Source: Gammaproteobacteria bacterium
Lineage (GTDB): Bacteria; Pseudomonadota; Gammaproteobacteria; Competibacterales; Competibacteraceae
Assembly: GCA_003562535.1 (NCBI GenBank)
Contig: PWUP01000224.1
Span: forward strand, 1 to 22,810
DNA length: 22,810 nucleotides
Direction: 5' to 3'
Numbering within the stretch: position 1 is the stretch's first letter; each line of letters begins with the position of its first letter. Of the stretch, positions 7,380 through 16,870 are shown in pieces. The notes beneath the pieces were generated by a model, which made no database searches, was not told the origin of the DNA, and saw nothing but the letters and a program-made list of their open reading frames with translations. A program made the position numbers and the translations under genes.

Positions 7380-9545
7380 ATGGATAATGACGCACTGCTT
7401 GATTTGCTGGTGCAACGCTACGGTATACAACCCGGCTATCACGATATCTGGGGGCACTATAACCGCCTCAGCACCACCAGTCGCCATCGGCTATTGGCCG
7501 CGCTAGGTTTGCCGGTTGATGATGAACTGGCTCTATGTGATGCCCTTGATGCTCACCAACAACGCGACTGGCTTACCCCAGCACCGCCCGTTGCGGTTGT
7601 ACCACAGCACGCTATTCAGATCGTTCTCAGCTTGCCCGAAACAGCGATTGATGGGGATTTACACTGGCAACTGTGCGAAGAGTCTGGGACTCAACACCAC
7701 GACCGCGTGCCCATTGCGCAATTGGAACACCTTGCGCAGCGGCATATCAACGGCCATACCTATCAGCGGCTGCGGCTCACCCTGCCTGATCTGCCTTGCG
7801 GCTATCATAAGTTACAAGTCGCTGAAGCTCAGACTAGCTTGATTGTTGTCCCTGACCGTTGTCAGCCGCTGCCCACAGGACGCCACTGGGGCCTAGCGGT
7901 ACAGCTCTACGCCGTCCGTTCTGAGCGCAATTGGGGAATCGGTGATTTTGCAGATTTGCAGCAGATCGTCACCGTTGCAGCAGCGCAAGGCGCGGTCACC
8001 ATCGGCCTGAATCCACTGCACGCTTTGTTCCCCGATCAGCCCCAGCGTTGCAGCCCTTACAGCCCTTCCAACCGTTGCTTTATCAATCCATTGTATCTGG
8101 CCATTGATTCGATTGATGATTTTTCTGAATCGACCGAAGCGCAGGCTATACTGACCGAACCCGCTATGCAAGCGGAGTTACGCCGGCTACGGCAAACAGA
8201 CTGGGTTGATTACGCTGGAGTTGCTGCAGTGAAATACTCGGCGCTGCGCGTCCTGTATGAGCATTTCCGCACTCAACACCTTGCGGCCAACAGCCCACGC
8301 GCGGCAGCGTTCCAAGCGTATGTCCGTGACCAAGGTGAACCGCTGCGTCGCCAAGCGATTTTCGAGACGCTTAACCACTGGTTTCATAGCCTCGATCCAA
8401 GCGTCAGCGGTTGGCATGATTGGTTACGTGGTTTCCAACACCCCGACGCCGAAACTGTCGCCCAACAAGCTGAACAGCAAGCCCATACCGTGCAGTTTTT
8501 CCAGTATCTGCAATGGCAATTCGATCTGCAGTTAAGCCAAGTTGCCGCCACAGCGAAGTCCTGCGGATTGCGTCTAGGACTCTACCAAGATCTGGCCGTA
8601 GGCGCTGATAGCGGCGGTGGTGAGGTGTGGGCCGAACGCGATTGTTTTGCCTTGGGGGCGCGCATCGGTGCCCCTCCGGATGATTTTAGCCCCAGTGGTC
8701 AAGACTGGGGACTGCCGCCATGGAACCCACGGGCGCTCTATGACAGCGCCTATCGTCCCTACATCACCATCTTGCAAGCCGTGATGCGGCATGCAGGCGT
8801 GTTGCGCATCGATCATGTCATGAGTCTGTTGCGGCTGTTTTGGATTCCGCCCAATTGTCCGGCCACTGACGGGGCGTATGTGCATTATCCACTGGCTGAT
8901 TTAATGGGCATCTTAGCGCTGGAAAGTCAGCGCCACCGCTGTGCCATCATCGGCGAAGATTTAGGCACGGTTCCCGATGAGGTGCGTAGCGCTCTTGATG
9001 CAACCGGCGTTTACAGTTATCGGCCTTTGTATTTCCAGAAACACTGGGACGCCGACGGGCGTTTCCAAGCGCCGCACGAGTACCCGGAACAGGCTTTAGT
9101 GACCGCCACAACTCATGACCTGCCGACGCTGGCCGGATTCTGGGCGGAACGCGATATCGACTGGCGAGCCAAGCTTAATCTATTTCCTCGCCCTGAAATT
9201 GCCTCCCAGCAACGTCACGCCCGTGCCGCTGACCGCCGCGAGCTGCTCACGGCTTTGCAACAGCAGGGGTTGCGCCCAGCAGACATGAACGAAGCAGCGC
9301 CGTTTTCGCCCGAGCTGATGCTGGCCATTCAACAGTTTCTCGCCCGCTCCCCGGCACAACTGTTGATGGTACAATTGGAAGACGTGCTGGGGCAGATCGA
9401 ACAGGTGAATATACCCGGTACAGTGGATGAGCACCCCAATTGGTGCCGTAAGTTGGAAGTCCCGATTGAAGCATGGGCAACATGGCCGGAGTTTATTACT
9501 TTAGGGCAGCGTTTACGCATCGAACGTTCGGTTAAACGCGCTTAA
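7380..9545 (+). CDS. malQ: 4-alpha-glucanotransferase (amylomaltase, GH77)
   Basis: Transfers alpha-1,4-glucan segments between maltodextrins, releasing glucose and making longer chains that phosphorylase or TreY can use. The 721 residues are close to E. coli MalQ (694), with the long N-terminal extension of bacterial MalQ before the GH77 core from about residue 165. Core motifs are WGLAVQLYAVRSERNWGIGD (170-189), SPYSPSNRCFINPLYL (225-240), DLAVGADSGGGEVW (404-417), RIDHVMSLLRLFWIP with nucleophile D478, IIGEDLGTVPDEV with acid/base E526, and THDLPTLAGFW with D580. It starts 6 bases after glgX, consistent with coupled expression. Cytoplasmic, no signal peptide. Confidence 0.96.
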   Translation: MDNDALLDLLVQRYGIQPGYHDIWGHYNRLSTTSRHRLLAALGLPVDDELALCDALDAHQQRDWLTPAPPVAVVPQHAIQIVLSLPETAIDGDLHWQLCEESGTQHHDRVPIAQLEHLAQRHINGHTYQRLRLTLPDLPCGYHKLQVAEAQTSLIVVPDRCQPLPTGRHWGLAVQLYAVRSERNWGIGDFADLQQIVTVAAAQGAVTIGLNPLHALFPDQPQRCSPYSPSNRCFINPLYLAIDSIDDFSESTEAQAILTEPAMQAELRRLRQTDWVDYAGVAAVKYSALRVLYEHFRTQHLAANSPRAAAFQAYVRDQGEPLRRQAIFETLNHWFHSLDPSVSGWHDWLRGFQHPDAETVAQQAEQQAHTVQFFQYLQWQFDLQLSQVAATAKSCGLRLGLYQDLAVGADSGGGEVWAERDCFALGARIGAPPDDFSPSGQDWGLPPWNPRALYDSAYRPYITILQAVMRHAGVLRIDHVMSLLRLFWIPPNCPATDGAYVHYPLADLMGILALESQRHRCAIIGEDLGTVPDEVRSALDATGVYSYRPLYFQKHWDADGRFQAPHEYPEQALVTATTHDLPTLAGFWAERDIDWRAKLNLFPRPEIASQQRHARAADRRELLTALQQQGLRPADMNEAAPFSPELMLAIQQFLARSPAQLLMVQLEDVLGQIEQVNIPGTVDEHPNWCRKLEVPIEAWATWPEFITLGQRLRIERSVKRA

Positions 9546-9601
9546 TTTCACCCCATCGTCAAGGCGAACGCATCGCTGGGTGTCAATGGAGAACTCATTG
9601 A

Positions 9602-10885
9602 ATGGCTTTACCTGATCTGAACACTGTACGCTTGGGCATCATTGGCCTAGGCTATGTGGGTCTACCCTTGGCGGTGGAGTTTGGCCGCCAGTTCCCTACC
9701 CTAGGCTTTGATATTAACGCAGCGCGGGTTGCCGCTTTACTGCAAGGCCACGACGCCACCCGCGAAGTCAGCCCGGAAGAGTTCGCCACAGCCAGCCAAC
9801 TACACTACACCACCGATTTAGCGGCACTGCGGGATTGTAATGTGTACATCGTCACCGTGCCCACCCCTATTGATGCTCATAAACGCCCGGATTTCGGCCC
9901 GTTAATCGCCGCCAGCACCAGTGTTGGCCAAGTGCTGGCGCCGGACGATTTAGTCATTTATGAATCGACGGTGTATCCCGGTGCAACCGAAGAAGTCTGT
10001 GTGCCGATTTTAGAACGTGAGTCCGGATTGCGTTATCAGCAGAATTTACATATCGGCTACAGCCCGGAACGGATTAACCCTGGCGATAAGCAGCACCGCT
10101 TGCCGGATATTGTTAAAGTCACTTCCGGCTCCAGCCCTGCTGTAGCCGATGTTGTCGATGCGCTATACCGACGCATTATTACCGCAGGCACCCATCGGGC
10201 GACCAGTATTCGCGTTGCGGAAGCCGCTAAAGTCATTGAAAATACTCAACGTGATGTCAACATTGCCCTGATCAATGAACTGGCCATGTTATTTAACCGC
10301 ATGGGGATTGATACCGGCGAAGTATTAGCCGCAGCAGGCAGTAAATGGAATTTCCTGCCCTTTCGACCGGGACTGGTAGGTGGACACTGTATCGGCGTTG
10401 ACCCTTATTACCTCACCCATAAGGCCCAAGCCATCGGTCATCATCCAGAAATGATTCTGGCAGGACGGCGCATTAATGACGGCATGGGACGCTATGTGGC
10501 CAGCCAGTTGGTCAAGGCCATGATCCGCCAGCACTGCTCACTTGACCAGGCACGCATTTTAATCCTTGGCCTGACCTTCAAAGAAAACTGTCCTGATTTA
10601 CGCAATACCCGCGTAATCGATGTGATCGAAGAACTGCAAGCGTTTACCCTCAATGTTGAAGTCTATGACCCGTGGGCGGATAGCGCTGAAGCCGAACAGG
10701 AATACGGTATCAAACTACTGCCTCAGCCCGAGGCAGGCGCTTACGATGCCATCGTGCTGGCCGTGGCGCATCGAGAATTCCAAGCCTTAGGCGCAGACGG
10801 GGTGCGGGCGCTGGGCAAACCAGATGGTTTAATCTATGATTTAAAGAGTGTGTTCGCGCCGGACACCGTTGATTTGCGTTTGTGA
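9602..10885 (+). CDS. UDP-N-acetyl-hexosamine 6-dehydrogenase (nucleotide-sugar dehydrogenase, TviB/WbpA-type)
   Basis: NAD-dependent four-electron oxidation of the C6 hydroxyl of a UDP-sugar to a uronic acid, feeding surface polysaccharide synthesis. The Rossmann motif GLGYVG is at 15-20. Other family features are VPTPIDAHKRPD (86-97), YESTVYPGATEEVCVPILE, GYSPERINPGD (152-162), EAAKVIENTQRDVNIALINE with K210, GGHCIGVDPYYLTHKA with catalytic C263, and GLTFKENCPDLRNT (323-336). The PTPID and GYSPERINPGDK pattern points to TviB/WbpA (UDP-GlcNAc or UDP-GalNAc) rather than UDP-glucose dehydrogenase; the substrate is inferred. It has 427 residues, normal length. GGAGA precedes the ATG at a usable distance. 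No epimerase or glycosyltransferase adjoins it; recC begins within 6 bases of its stop, so the two may share a transcript. Confidence 0.9.
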   Translation: MALPDLNTVRLGIIGLGYVGLPLAVEFGRQFPTLGFDINAARVAALLQGHDATREVSPEEFATASQLHYTTDLAALRDCNVYIVTVPTPIDAHKRPDFGPLIAASTSVGQVLAPDDLVIYESTVYPGATEEVCVPILERESGLRYQQNLHIGYSPERINPGDKQHRLPDIVKVTSGSSPAVADVVDALYRRIITAGTHRATSIRVAEAAKVIENTQRDVNIALINELAMLFNRMGIDTGEVLAAAGSKWNFLPFRPGLVGGHCIGVDPYYLTHKAQAIGHHPEMILAGRRINDGMGRYVASQLVKAMIRQHCSLDQARILILGLTFKENCPDLRNTRVIDVIEELQAFTLNVEVYDPWADSAEAEQEYGIKLLPQPEAGAYDAIVLAVAHREFQALGADGVRALGKPDGLIYDLKSVFAPDTVDLRL

Positions 10886-10891
10886 TTGCTG

Positions 10892-13800
10892 ATGCTCATC
10901 CGTCATGACAGCAACCGGGTTGATGTTCTAGCTGAGGCGTTAGCCACGGTTCTGGCTGAACCCGTCGGTGAACCTTTTCAACCGGAAACGCTGATTGTGC
11001 AAAGCAACGGCATGGCCCGTTGGTTGGCATTGCGTTTGGCGGATCGGCTAGGCGTGTGCAGCAATATACGCTTTCCATTTCCGTCGAGTTTTCTCTGGCA
11101 AACGCTACGCCAAACCTTAGAACAGGCGCTAGGCACACTACCCGAAACGGCGAGCTTCGACAAACCGGTGCTGACCTGGCGTATTTTAGGTTTACTGCCT
11201 CAGCTCGAACGCCAGCCGGTTTTCGAGCCGCTGCATGCCTATCTGCAGGCCGGAGATGATCCCTTCCGCGCTTATGATCTAGCGCGCAGCATTGCTGATG
11301 TGTATGACCAATACTTGGTGTATCGTCCCGATTGGATTGCCGCTTGGGAGCAAGGTGAGCAGGCGGCATGGCTGCCACCCGAACACCGCTGGCAACCCGA
11401 GTTATGGCGACGACTCAGTACAGGAATCAGCGATCATCGCGCTCGGTTATTACAGCGTTTCGCTGAACACTTGCAGGGCGAGACTCAGCCCGCTGGCCTG
11501 CCGGCCCGCATCTCGGTGTTTGGCGTATCGGCTTTAGCACCGCAACAACTGCAATTACTCACGCTGTTAGCCCAACATTGTGAGTTGCATCTGTTTTTGC
11601 TCAATCCCTGCCAAGACTACTGGGGAGATATTCAAGCCGAACGCGATAGCGCCCATCAGACGCCTGCCGATAGCGATCCCGCCGATGAGTATTTGCACGT
11701 TGGTAACCCTTTACTGGCCTCGCTGGGCAAGCAGGGGCGGGATGTGTTCGATCTACTGGCCGAGCAACCGGCAGATGAACAGGCGTATTTCATCCCGACA
11801 CCCGCATCAAACCTGCTGGAAACGCTGCAAAACGACATCTTGTATCTGCACGAACGCGGTGCTAGCGATCGCGTGCGTTTAGCCCCAGATGATCAATCGG
11901 TACAACGGCATATCTGTCACAGTCCGACTCGCGAACTGGAGGTTTTACAGGATCAACTCCTCAATCTGTTTGAACGCCATCCGGATTTAAGTCCTGCCGA
12001 TGTGGTGGTCATGACCCCCGATATTGACGCTTATGCGCCGATGATAGAAGCCGTATTTGGCAGTACCGAACGATCCCGCGCTATCCCTTATAGCATTGCT
12101 GACCAAGGGCCAGAAGCTGAACAGCCGTTTTTGCAAGCCGTACAGCAACTGCTGGAATTAGGGCGGGGACGCTATGGCGTCGATCAGGTACTGGGTTTTC
12201 TCGAACTGGAGACCGTGCGGCGACGCTTTGATCTCGACATGAATGACTTGGAGCTGATCCGCACTTGGCTACAGCACACCGGCGTTCGCTGGGGAGTCGA
12301 TGGCGAAGATCGGCAGACGTTTGATCTACCCGCGACGGACGAACACAGTTGGCGAGCAGGTTTGGAGCGGTTATTACTGGGCTATGCCCTGCCTGGTGGA
12401 GGCCGTGAATTTTGGGCCGACATCTTGCCCTATGATCCATTAGAAGGTAGCGCGGCTCAAGTGCTGGGGCGATTGCAACAGTTTGCCGATGGTTTATTTG
12501 CCCTCAGGGCTGAAGTGGCTGCACTGCGATCACTGACGGACTGGACGCAGCGCATTCAAGTGTGGCTGGAACGGTTCTTTGCCCCCACGGAAATGCAAGC
12601 GGAAGAATTGCAGGCGGTACGCAGTGCTTTAGACCGGATCACCACGCATGCCGCACAGGCGGGATTCACTGATCCCATCCCCTTGACCGTGGTGCGTGCC
12701 GCTTTGAACCAAGCCTTACAGCAAAACGCCCGTTCAGCCGGTTTTTTCGCCGGTGGGGTGACATTCGCCACCATGGTGCCGATGCGCAGCATTCCTTTCG
12801 CTGTGGTCTGTCTGATTGGCATGAATCATGGCAGTTACCCGCGTTCGCATCGCCCGGCTGATTTTGACCTTATGAGCCAGCACTACCGTAAAGGGGATCG
12901 CTCACGCCGTCAGGATGACCGCTATTTGTTCTTAGAAGCGCTGTTATCCGCCCGAAAATGCCTGTATATCAGCCATGTTGGCCGAGACAGTCGTGATAAT
13001 ACTGTGATCCCGCCCTCGGTCTTGGTCAGTGAACTGCTTGAGGTCATTGAGCGCGGTTTTCTACCCGCACCAGGCTATGAGTCTGTCCGCCAGCACATCA
13101 GTGTTGAACACCCCTTGCAAGCATTTAGTCACCGATATTTTGCCAGCCCGTGCGACAACAAATTGTTCAGCTACTCAGCAGAGCTGGCTACACTCAGTCG
13201 CCGCGCCAGTGAGCAACGCAGCGGGATCAATGCGTTTTTCAGCACGCCTCTGCCGCCTGTCGATGAATCTTGGTTAACCCTACCCCCTGAGCAACTGATT
13301 GCCTTTTTTGAACATCCGGTCAAATTCCTGCTGCAGCACCGTCTAGGACTGCACTTACAACTCAATGACCACGTACTGGACAACCAAGAACCCTTTACGC
13401 TTGACGGCCTGGAACGCTACACCTTACGCCAACATTTATTAGCGTGGCAGTTGGCAGCCATTGAATCGGCACAAGCGGCTAAACTGGCGCGCGCTCAAGG
13501 ACTGCTACCGCATGGGCAAGTCGGGGTGAATGGGTTTGCCCAGGAGTGGGCGACGTTATGCCCATTTACTGAGCGAGTACAGCAGTTACAGTCGGCAGGG
13601 TTGGGTGAATCTGTCGCTGTTGATATTCAATGCGCCGGAGTGCGCATACAGGGATCACTGGACGGGCTGACCCCGACGGGTCTAGTGGGTTACCGACCAG
13701 CGACGATTACACCTAAAGACCGCTTGCGGCTGTGGTTACGCCATCTATTAGTGAATACCTCGCCATCCCCTGAGCGGCGCATAAGCAGTCACTGGCTGGG

Positions 13801-14143
13801 ACTGAATGGCGAGCTGCGTCTCATCCCCGTTACTGACCCGATGCCCGCACTTACTGCACTGCTGCAATACTATCAGCAAGGGCTGAGAGAACCCTTACCG
13901 TTATTTGCACGCAGCAGTTGGGCCTATGCCGACGCTTGGAATCAGGGTAAAGGGTTGGACGCGGCCTTGAAGAAGGCGCGTAACGAGTGGAACGGTCATT
14001 ATCATCGCGACGGTGAGGTGCAAGATCCGTGGATAGCCTTAGCGTTCCGCGGTCACCCTACCCCCTTAAATACCACCTTTATGACGTTGGCTCAAACCTT
14101 TTGGCAACCGTATTTCCAACACACAACTGATTATAGCTGCTAG
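10892..14143 (+). CDS. recC: Exodeoxyribonuclease V gamma subunit (RecC)
   Basis: Structural and Chi-recognising subunit of RecBCD, which processes double-strand breaks and loads RecA. The 1083 residues are near E. coli RecC (1122). The N-terminus MLIRHDSNRVDVLAEAL aligns with the E. coli MLRVYHSNRLDVLEAL start, which favours ATG 10892; TTG at 10886 and CTG at 10889 are also in frame. Further family features are VQSNGMARWLALRLAD, FPFPSSFLW, FGVSALAPQQLQLL, NPLLASLGKQGRD, PYSIADQG, and the block GMNHGSYPRSHRPADFDLM with RRQDDRYLFLEALLSARKCLYISHVG. The C-terminal part corresponds to the inactive nuclease-like domain. The start nearly touches the stop of the preceding dehydrogenase and has no clear ribosome-binding site, suggesting translational coupling. 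recB and recD are not adjacent; sdhC follows after 114 bases. Confidence 0.95.
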   Translation: MLIRHDSNRVDVLAEALATVLAEPVGEPFQPETLIVQSNGMARWLALRLADRLGVCSNIRFPFPSSFLWQTLRQTLEQALGTLPETASFDKPVLTWRILGLLPQLERQPVFEPLHAYLQAGDDPFRAYDLARSIADVYDQYLVYRPDWIAAWEQGEQAAWLPPEHRWQPELWRRLSTGISDHRARLLQRFAEHLQGETQPAGLPARISVFGVSALAPQQLQLLTLLAQHCELHLFLLNPCQDYWGDIQAERDSAHQTPADSDPADEYLHVGNPLLASLGKQGRDVFDLLAEQPADEQAYFIPTPASNLLETLQNDILYLHERGASDRVRLAPDDQSVQRHICHSPTRELEVLQDQLLNLFERHPDLSPADVVVMTPDIDAYAPMIEAVFGSTERSRAIPYSIADQGPEAEQPFLQAVQQLLELGRGRYGVDQVLGFLELETVRRRFDLDMNDLELIRTWLQHTGVRWGVDGEDRQTFDLPATDEHSWRAGLERLLLGYALPGGGREFWADILPYDPLEGSAAQVLGRLQQFADGLFALRAEVAALRSLTDWTQRIQVWLERFFAPTEMQAEELQAVRSALDRITTHAAQAGFTDPIPLTVVRAALNQALQQNARSAGFFAGGVTFATMVPMRSIPFAVVCLIGMNHGSYPRSHRPADFDLMSQHYRKGDRSRRQDDRYLFLEALLSARKCLYISHVGRDSRDNTVIPPSVLVSELLEVIERGFLPAPGYESVRQHISVEHPLQAFSHRYFASPCDNKLFSYSAELATLSRRASEQRSGINAFFSTPLPPVDESWLTLPPEQLIAFFEHPVKFLLQHRLGLHLQLNDHVLDNQEPFTLDGLERYTLRQHLLAWQLAAIESAQAAKLARAQGLLPHGQVGVNGFAQEWATLCPFTERVQQLQSAGLGESVAVDIQCAGVRIQGSLDGLTPTGLVGYRPATITPKDRLRLWLRHLLVNTSPSPERRISSHWLGLNGELRLIPVTDPMPALTALLQYYQQGLREPLPLFARSSWAYADAWNQGKGLDAALKKARNEWNGHYHRDGEVQDPWIALAFRGHPTPLNTTFMTLAQTFWQPYFQHTTDYSC

Positions 14144-14257
14144 GTTTTAACGCTTGTCCACAATTAATAGTAGGCATTGTGCGCCGTAGTAGCTAAAATA
14201 GACACCATATAGTCAAAAACAGCATACACCCCCACACACATCACTGAGGTGGACTTT

Positions 14258-14641
14258 ATGGCTACTCACCGCCGCCCTCTTTCTCCTCATCTGCAGGTCT
14301 ATCGACCTCAGTTGACCTCGGTTCTGTCGATTTTGCATCGTGCCACTGGCATTGTGCTGTCAATCGGCACCCTACTGTTAGTCTATTGGCTCGCCGCAAT
14401 TGCGCTGGGCCCTGAAACGCATGCGACAGCGCAAAATATACTGGGTTCATGGTTTGGCCTACTGCTGCTATTTTTATGGAGCTGGGCGTTGTTTTATCAT
14501 CTTAGTAATGGGATCAGGCATTTATTTTGGGATGCTGGCCAAGGCTTTGAACTATCGACGGCTTATCAATCAGGTTATGCGGTCGTAGTCAGTTCGCTGG
14601 TACTGACCGTGCTAGCTTGGGTCTTGGCCTTTAGCACATAA
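14258..14641 (+). CDS. sdhC: Succinate dehydrogenase cytochrome b556 membrane subunit
   Basis: Anchors complex II in the inner membrane and takes part in haem b and quinone binding. The 127 residues begin RPLSPHLQVYRPQ, typical of SdhC. SILHRATG (24-31) carries the Ser and Arg equivalent to quinone-site residues of E. coli SdhC, and FYHLSNGIRHLFWDAG contains the haem-ligand His H81. Three hydrophobic helices are visible at about 30-50, 62-82 and 104-124. ATG 14258 is preceded by GAGGTGG five bases away; a GTG at 14249 lies in frame but within that ribosome-binding site. First gene of the sdhCDAB-sdhE-ygfX run; the 114-base gap before it is the likely promoter region, though no convincing -35/-10 pair was found. 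Confidence 0.95.
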   Translation: MATHRRPLSPHLQVYRPQLTSVLSILHRATGIVLSIGTLLLVYWLAAIALGPETHATAQNILGSWFGLLLLFLWSWALFYHLSNGIRHLFWDAGQGFELSTAYQSGYAVVVSSLVLTVLAWVLAFST

Positions 14642-14667
14642 CTGCCAATCTGAAGAGGAACAAGTCA

Positions 14668-15066
14668 ATGAGTTTACGTACACCGCTGGCACGCGCACGC
14701 GGATTAGGATCAGCTAAGGAGGGCGTGCAACACTGGTGGGCACAGCGTGTAACCGCTGTTGCGCTCATCCCCCTGAGTGTCTGGTTTGTGGTATCCCTGC
14801 TGGCTGTCGCGGGAGCAGATTACCCTACGGTTGTGGCTTGGGTCGGTTCACCAGTGAACACGGCCTTATTAGTGATTTTGTTATTCAGCGTGTTCTACCA
14901 TGCCCTATTAGGACTACAAGTGGTCATAGAAGACTATATCCACACTGAATGGCTAAAACATACCGTATTAATCAGTGTTCATTTCGCCCTCATTCTACTT
15001 GGGGTAATCGCCATCGTCTCCGTAGTGCGCATTGCCTTTATTGCTGTATTGTCTACTGGAGTTTAA
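14668..15066 (+). CDS. sdhD: Succinate dehydrogenase hydrophobic membrane anchor subunit
   Basis: Second membrane anchor of complex II. The 132 residues begin with the SdhD signature RARGLGSAKEGVQHWWAQR. Three membrane helices lie at about 29-49, 63-86 and 97-125. FYHALLGLQVVIEDYIH contains H78 and the D89-Y90 pair; the latter matches the Asp-Tyr of E. coli SdhD whose Tyr lines the ubiquinone site. Its GLGSAKEG..HWW..R N-terminus is more like alphaproteobacterial SdhD than the E. coli protein. The gap to sdhC is 26 bases and an AGAGGA-type ribosome-binding site precedes the ATG. It ends 3 bases before sdhA. Confidence 0.94.
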   Translation: MSLRTPLARARGLGSAKEGVQHWWAQRVTAVALIPLSVWFVVSLLAVAGADYPTVVAWVGSPVNTALLVILLFSVFYHALLGLQVVIEDYIHTEWLKHTVLISVHFALILLGVIAIVSVVRIAFIAVLSTGV

Positions 15067-15069
15067 GCG

Positions 15070-16857
15070 ATGGCTGCCTATGATGTCATTCAACACAGCT
15101 ATGATGTGGTCGTGGTGGGTGCCGGTGGAGCCGGCCTCCGTGCAACCTTCGGCATGGCCGAGAAAAATCTAAAAACCGCCTGTCTCACTAAAGTCTTCCC
15201 GACCCGCAGCCATACGGTTGCCGCCCAAGGTGGCATGTCCGCTGCCCTAGGTAATATGGGGGCTGATGATTGGCGCTGGCATATGTACGATACGGTAAAA
15301 GGCTCCGACTGGCTGGGTGATCAAGACGCCATCGAATATATGTGCCGTGAGGCCATTCCGGCAGCCATTGAACTGGAACATTACGGGGTGCCGTTCTCGC
15401 GCACCGATGATGGGCGCATTTATCAACGCCCCTTCGGCGGTATGACCACCGAATACGGCAAGGGTACGGCGCAACGCACCTGTGCCGCTGCTGACCGCAC
15501 GGGGCACGCTATTTTACACACCTTGTACCAGCAAGCCTTAAAACACGAAGCGGAATTTTTCATCGAGTATTTCGCCACCGATTTAATCATGGACGATGAA
15601 GGCGCCTGCCGAGGGGTGCTGGCGTGGAATCTGGCCGAGGGCACGCTGCATGTGTTCCGAGCGCATATGGTGGTCTTGGCCACCGGCGGCTATGGCCGTT
15701 CCTATTTCTCGGCGACTTCTGCCCACACCTGTACCGGCGATGGCAATGGCATGGTGCTGCGGGCGGGTCTGCCCTTACAAGATATGGAATTCACCCAGTT
15801 CCATCCCACCGGGGTCTATGGCGCAGGCTGTTTGATTACCGAAGGGGTGCGCGGTGAAGGCGGTTATTTAACCAATTCCGAAGGCGAGCGATTTATGGAG
15901 CGTTACGCCCCGAATGCCAAAGACCTGGCCTCACGGGATGTGGTCAGCCGCTCGATGACGATTGAAATTAACGAAGGCCGCGGCGTAGGACCAAACAAAG
16001 ATCATATTCATCTGCACTTGGAACATCTCGGCCCTGATGTGATTCATGAACGCTTGCCAGGTATTGCAGAAACCGCACGGATTTTTGCCGGGGTGGATGT
16101 CACCCGTGCACCCATCCCGGTACTGCCCACAGTGCATTACAATATGGGTGGTATTCCTACTAATTACCAAGGCGAAGTGGTCACCCTGAAAGACGGCAAC
16201 CCCGATGCGGTGGTTCCCGGACTGATGGCTATTGGTGAGGCCGCATGTGTCTCGGTGCATGGCGCTAACCGTCTCGGTTCCAATTCGCTATTGGATATCG
16301 TGGTGTTTGGCCGAGCAGCGGCACTGCGCTGTGCTGAGTTGCTGGAACCGGGTGGCCGTCATCGTGAATTGCCGCAAGATAAAGTCGATGCCGCCCTAGA
16401 TCGCTTTGATAAACTCCGCCATGCCAGCGGCAACACCGCAACCGCAGCGATTCGTGACCGGATGCAGCGCACCATGCAAACTCATGCAGCGGTATTTCGC
16501 ACCGGCGATTCACTGGCCGAAGGGATTGATAAAATGGACGAGGTCATCCGTTCATTTGCCGATGTTAATGTATCGGATCGCAGTATGATCTGGAACTCGG
16601 ATTTGGTGGAAACCTTGGAACTGGATAATCTGCTGGGCTGTGCGGTGGTGTCGATTAGTGCGGCGCATAATCGCCCAGAAAGTCGCGGCGCTCATGCCCG
16701 CGAGGACTATCCAGACCGTGACGATGAACACTGGATGAAACACACCCTGACTTGGTTAAATACACAGCACCAAGTGAGTATCGATTACCGTCCCGTGCAT
16801 GATTACACACTCACCGATGAGGTCGAGTACTTCCCGCCCAAGCAACGTGTTTACTAA
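15070..16857 (+). CDS. sdhA: Succinate dehydrogenase flavoprotein subunit
   Basis: Catalytic subunit of complex II, oxidising succinate to fumarate and passing electrons to SdhB. The 595 residues match family length. The dinucleotide-binding motif GAGGAGLRA is at 17-25. SHTVAAQGG carries H48, the expected covalent FAD attachment site. Active-site residues are H245 in QFHPTG, R289 in LASRDVVSR, H356 in VHYNMGG and R401 in GANRLGSNSLLD. The sequence GGYGRSYFSATSAHT and VLPTVHYNMGGIPTNY follows the mitochondrial/alphaproteobacterial pattern more than that of E. coli SdhA. The sdhE gene encoding its flavinylation factor lies downstream in the same run. Cytoplasmic face of the inner membrane. Confidence 0.98.
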   Translation: MAAYDVIQHSYDVVVVGAGGAGLRATFGMAEKNLKTACLTKVFPTRSHTVAAQGGMSAALGNMGADDWRWHMYDTVKGSDWLGDQDAIEYMCREAIPAAIELEHYGVPFSRTDDGRIYQRPFGGMTTEYGKGTAQRTCAAADRTGHAILHTLYQQALKHEAEFFIEYFATDLIMDDEGACRGVLAWNLAEGTLHVFRAHMVVLATGGYGRSYFSATSAHTCTGDGNGMVLRAGLPLQDMEFTQFHPTGVYGAGCLITEGVRGEGGYLTNSEGERFMERYAPNAKDLASRDVVSRSMTIEINEGRGVGPNKDHIHLHLEHLGPDVIHERLPGIAETARIFAGVDVTRAPIPVLPTVHYNMGGIPTNYQGEVVTLKDGNPDAVVPGLMAIGEAACVSVHGANRLGSNSLLDIVVFGRAAALRCAELLEPGGRHRELPQDKVDAALDRFDKLRHASGNTATAAIRDRMQRTMQTHAAVFRTGDSLAEGIDKMDEVIRSFADVNVSDRSMIWNSDLVETLELDNLLGCAVVSISAAHNRPESRGAHAREDYPDRDDEHWMKHTLTWLNTQHQVSIDYRPVHDYTLTDEVEYFPPKQRVY

Positions 16858-16870
16858 GAGCAATTAAGCT

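Noticed and set aside
14144..14257. Promoter or terminator between recC and sdhC
   Set aside because: TAAAAT and TATAGT elements are present but no matching -35, and no GC-rich hairpin with a T-run was found; a promoter is expected here but cannot be placed.
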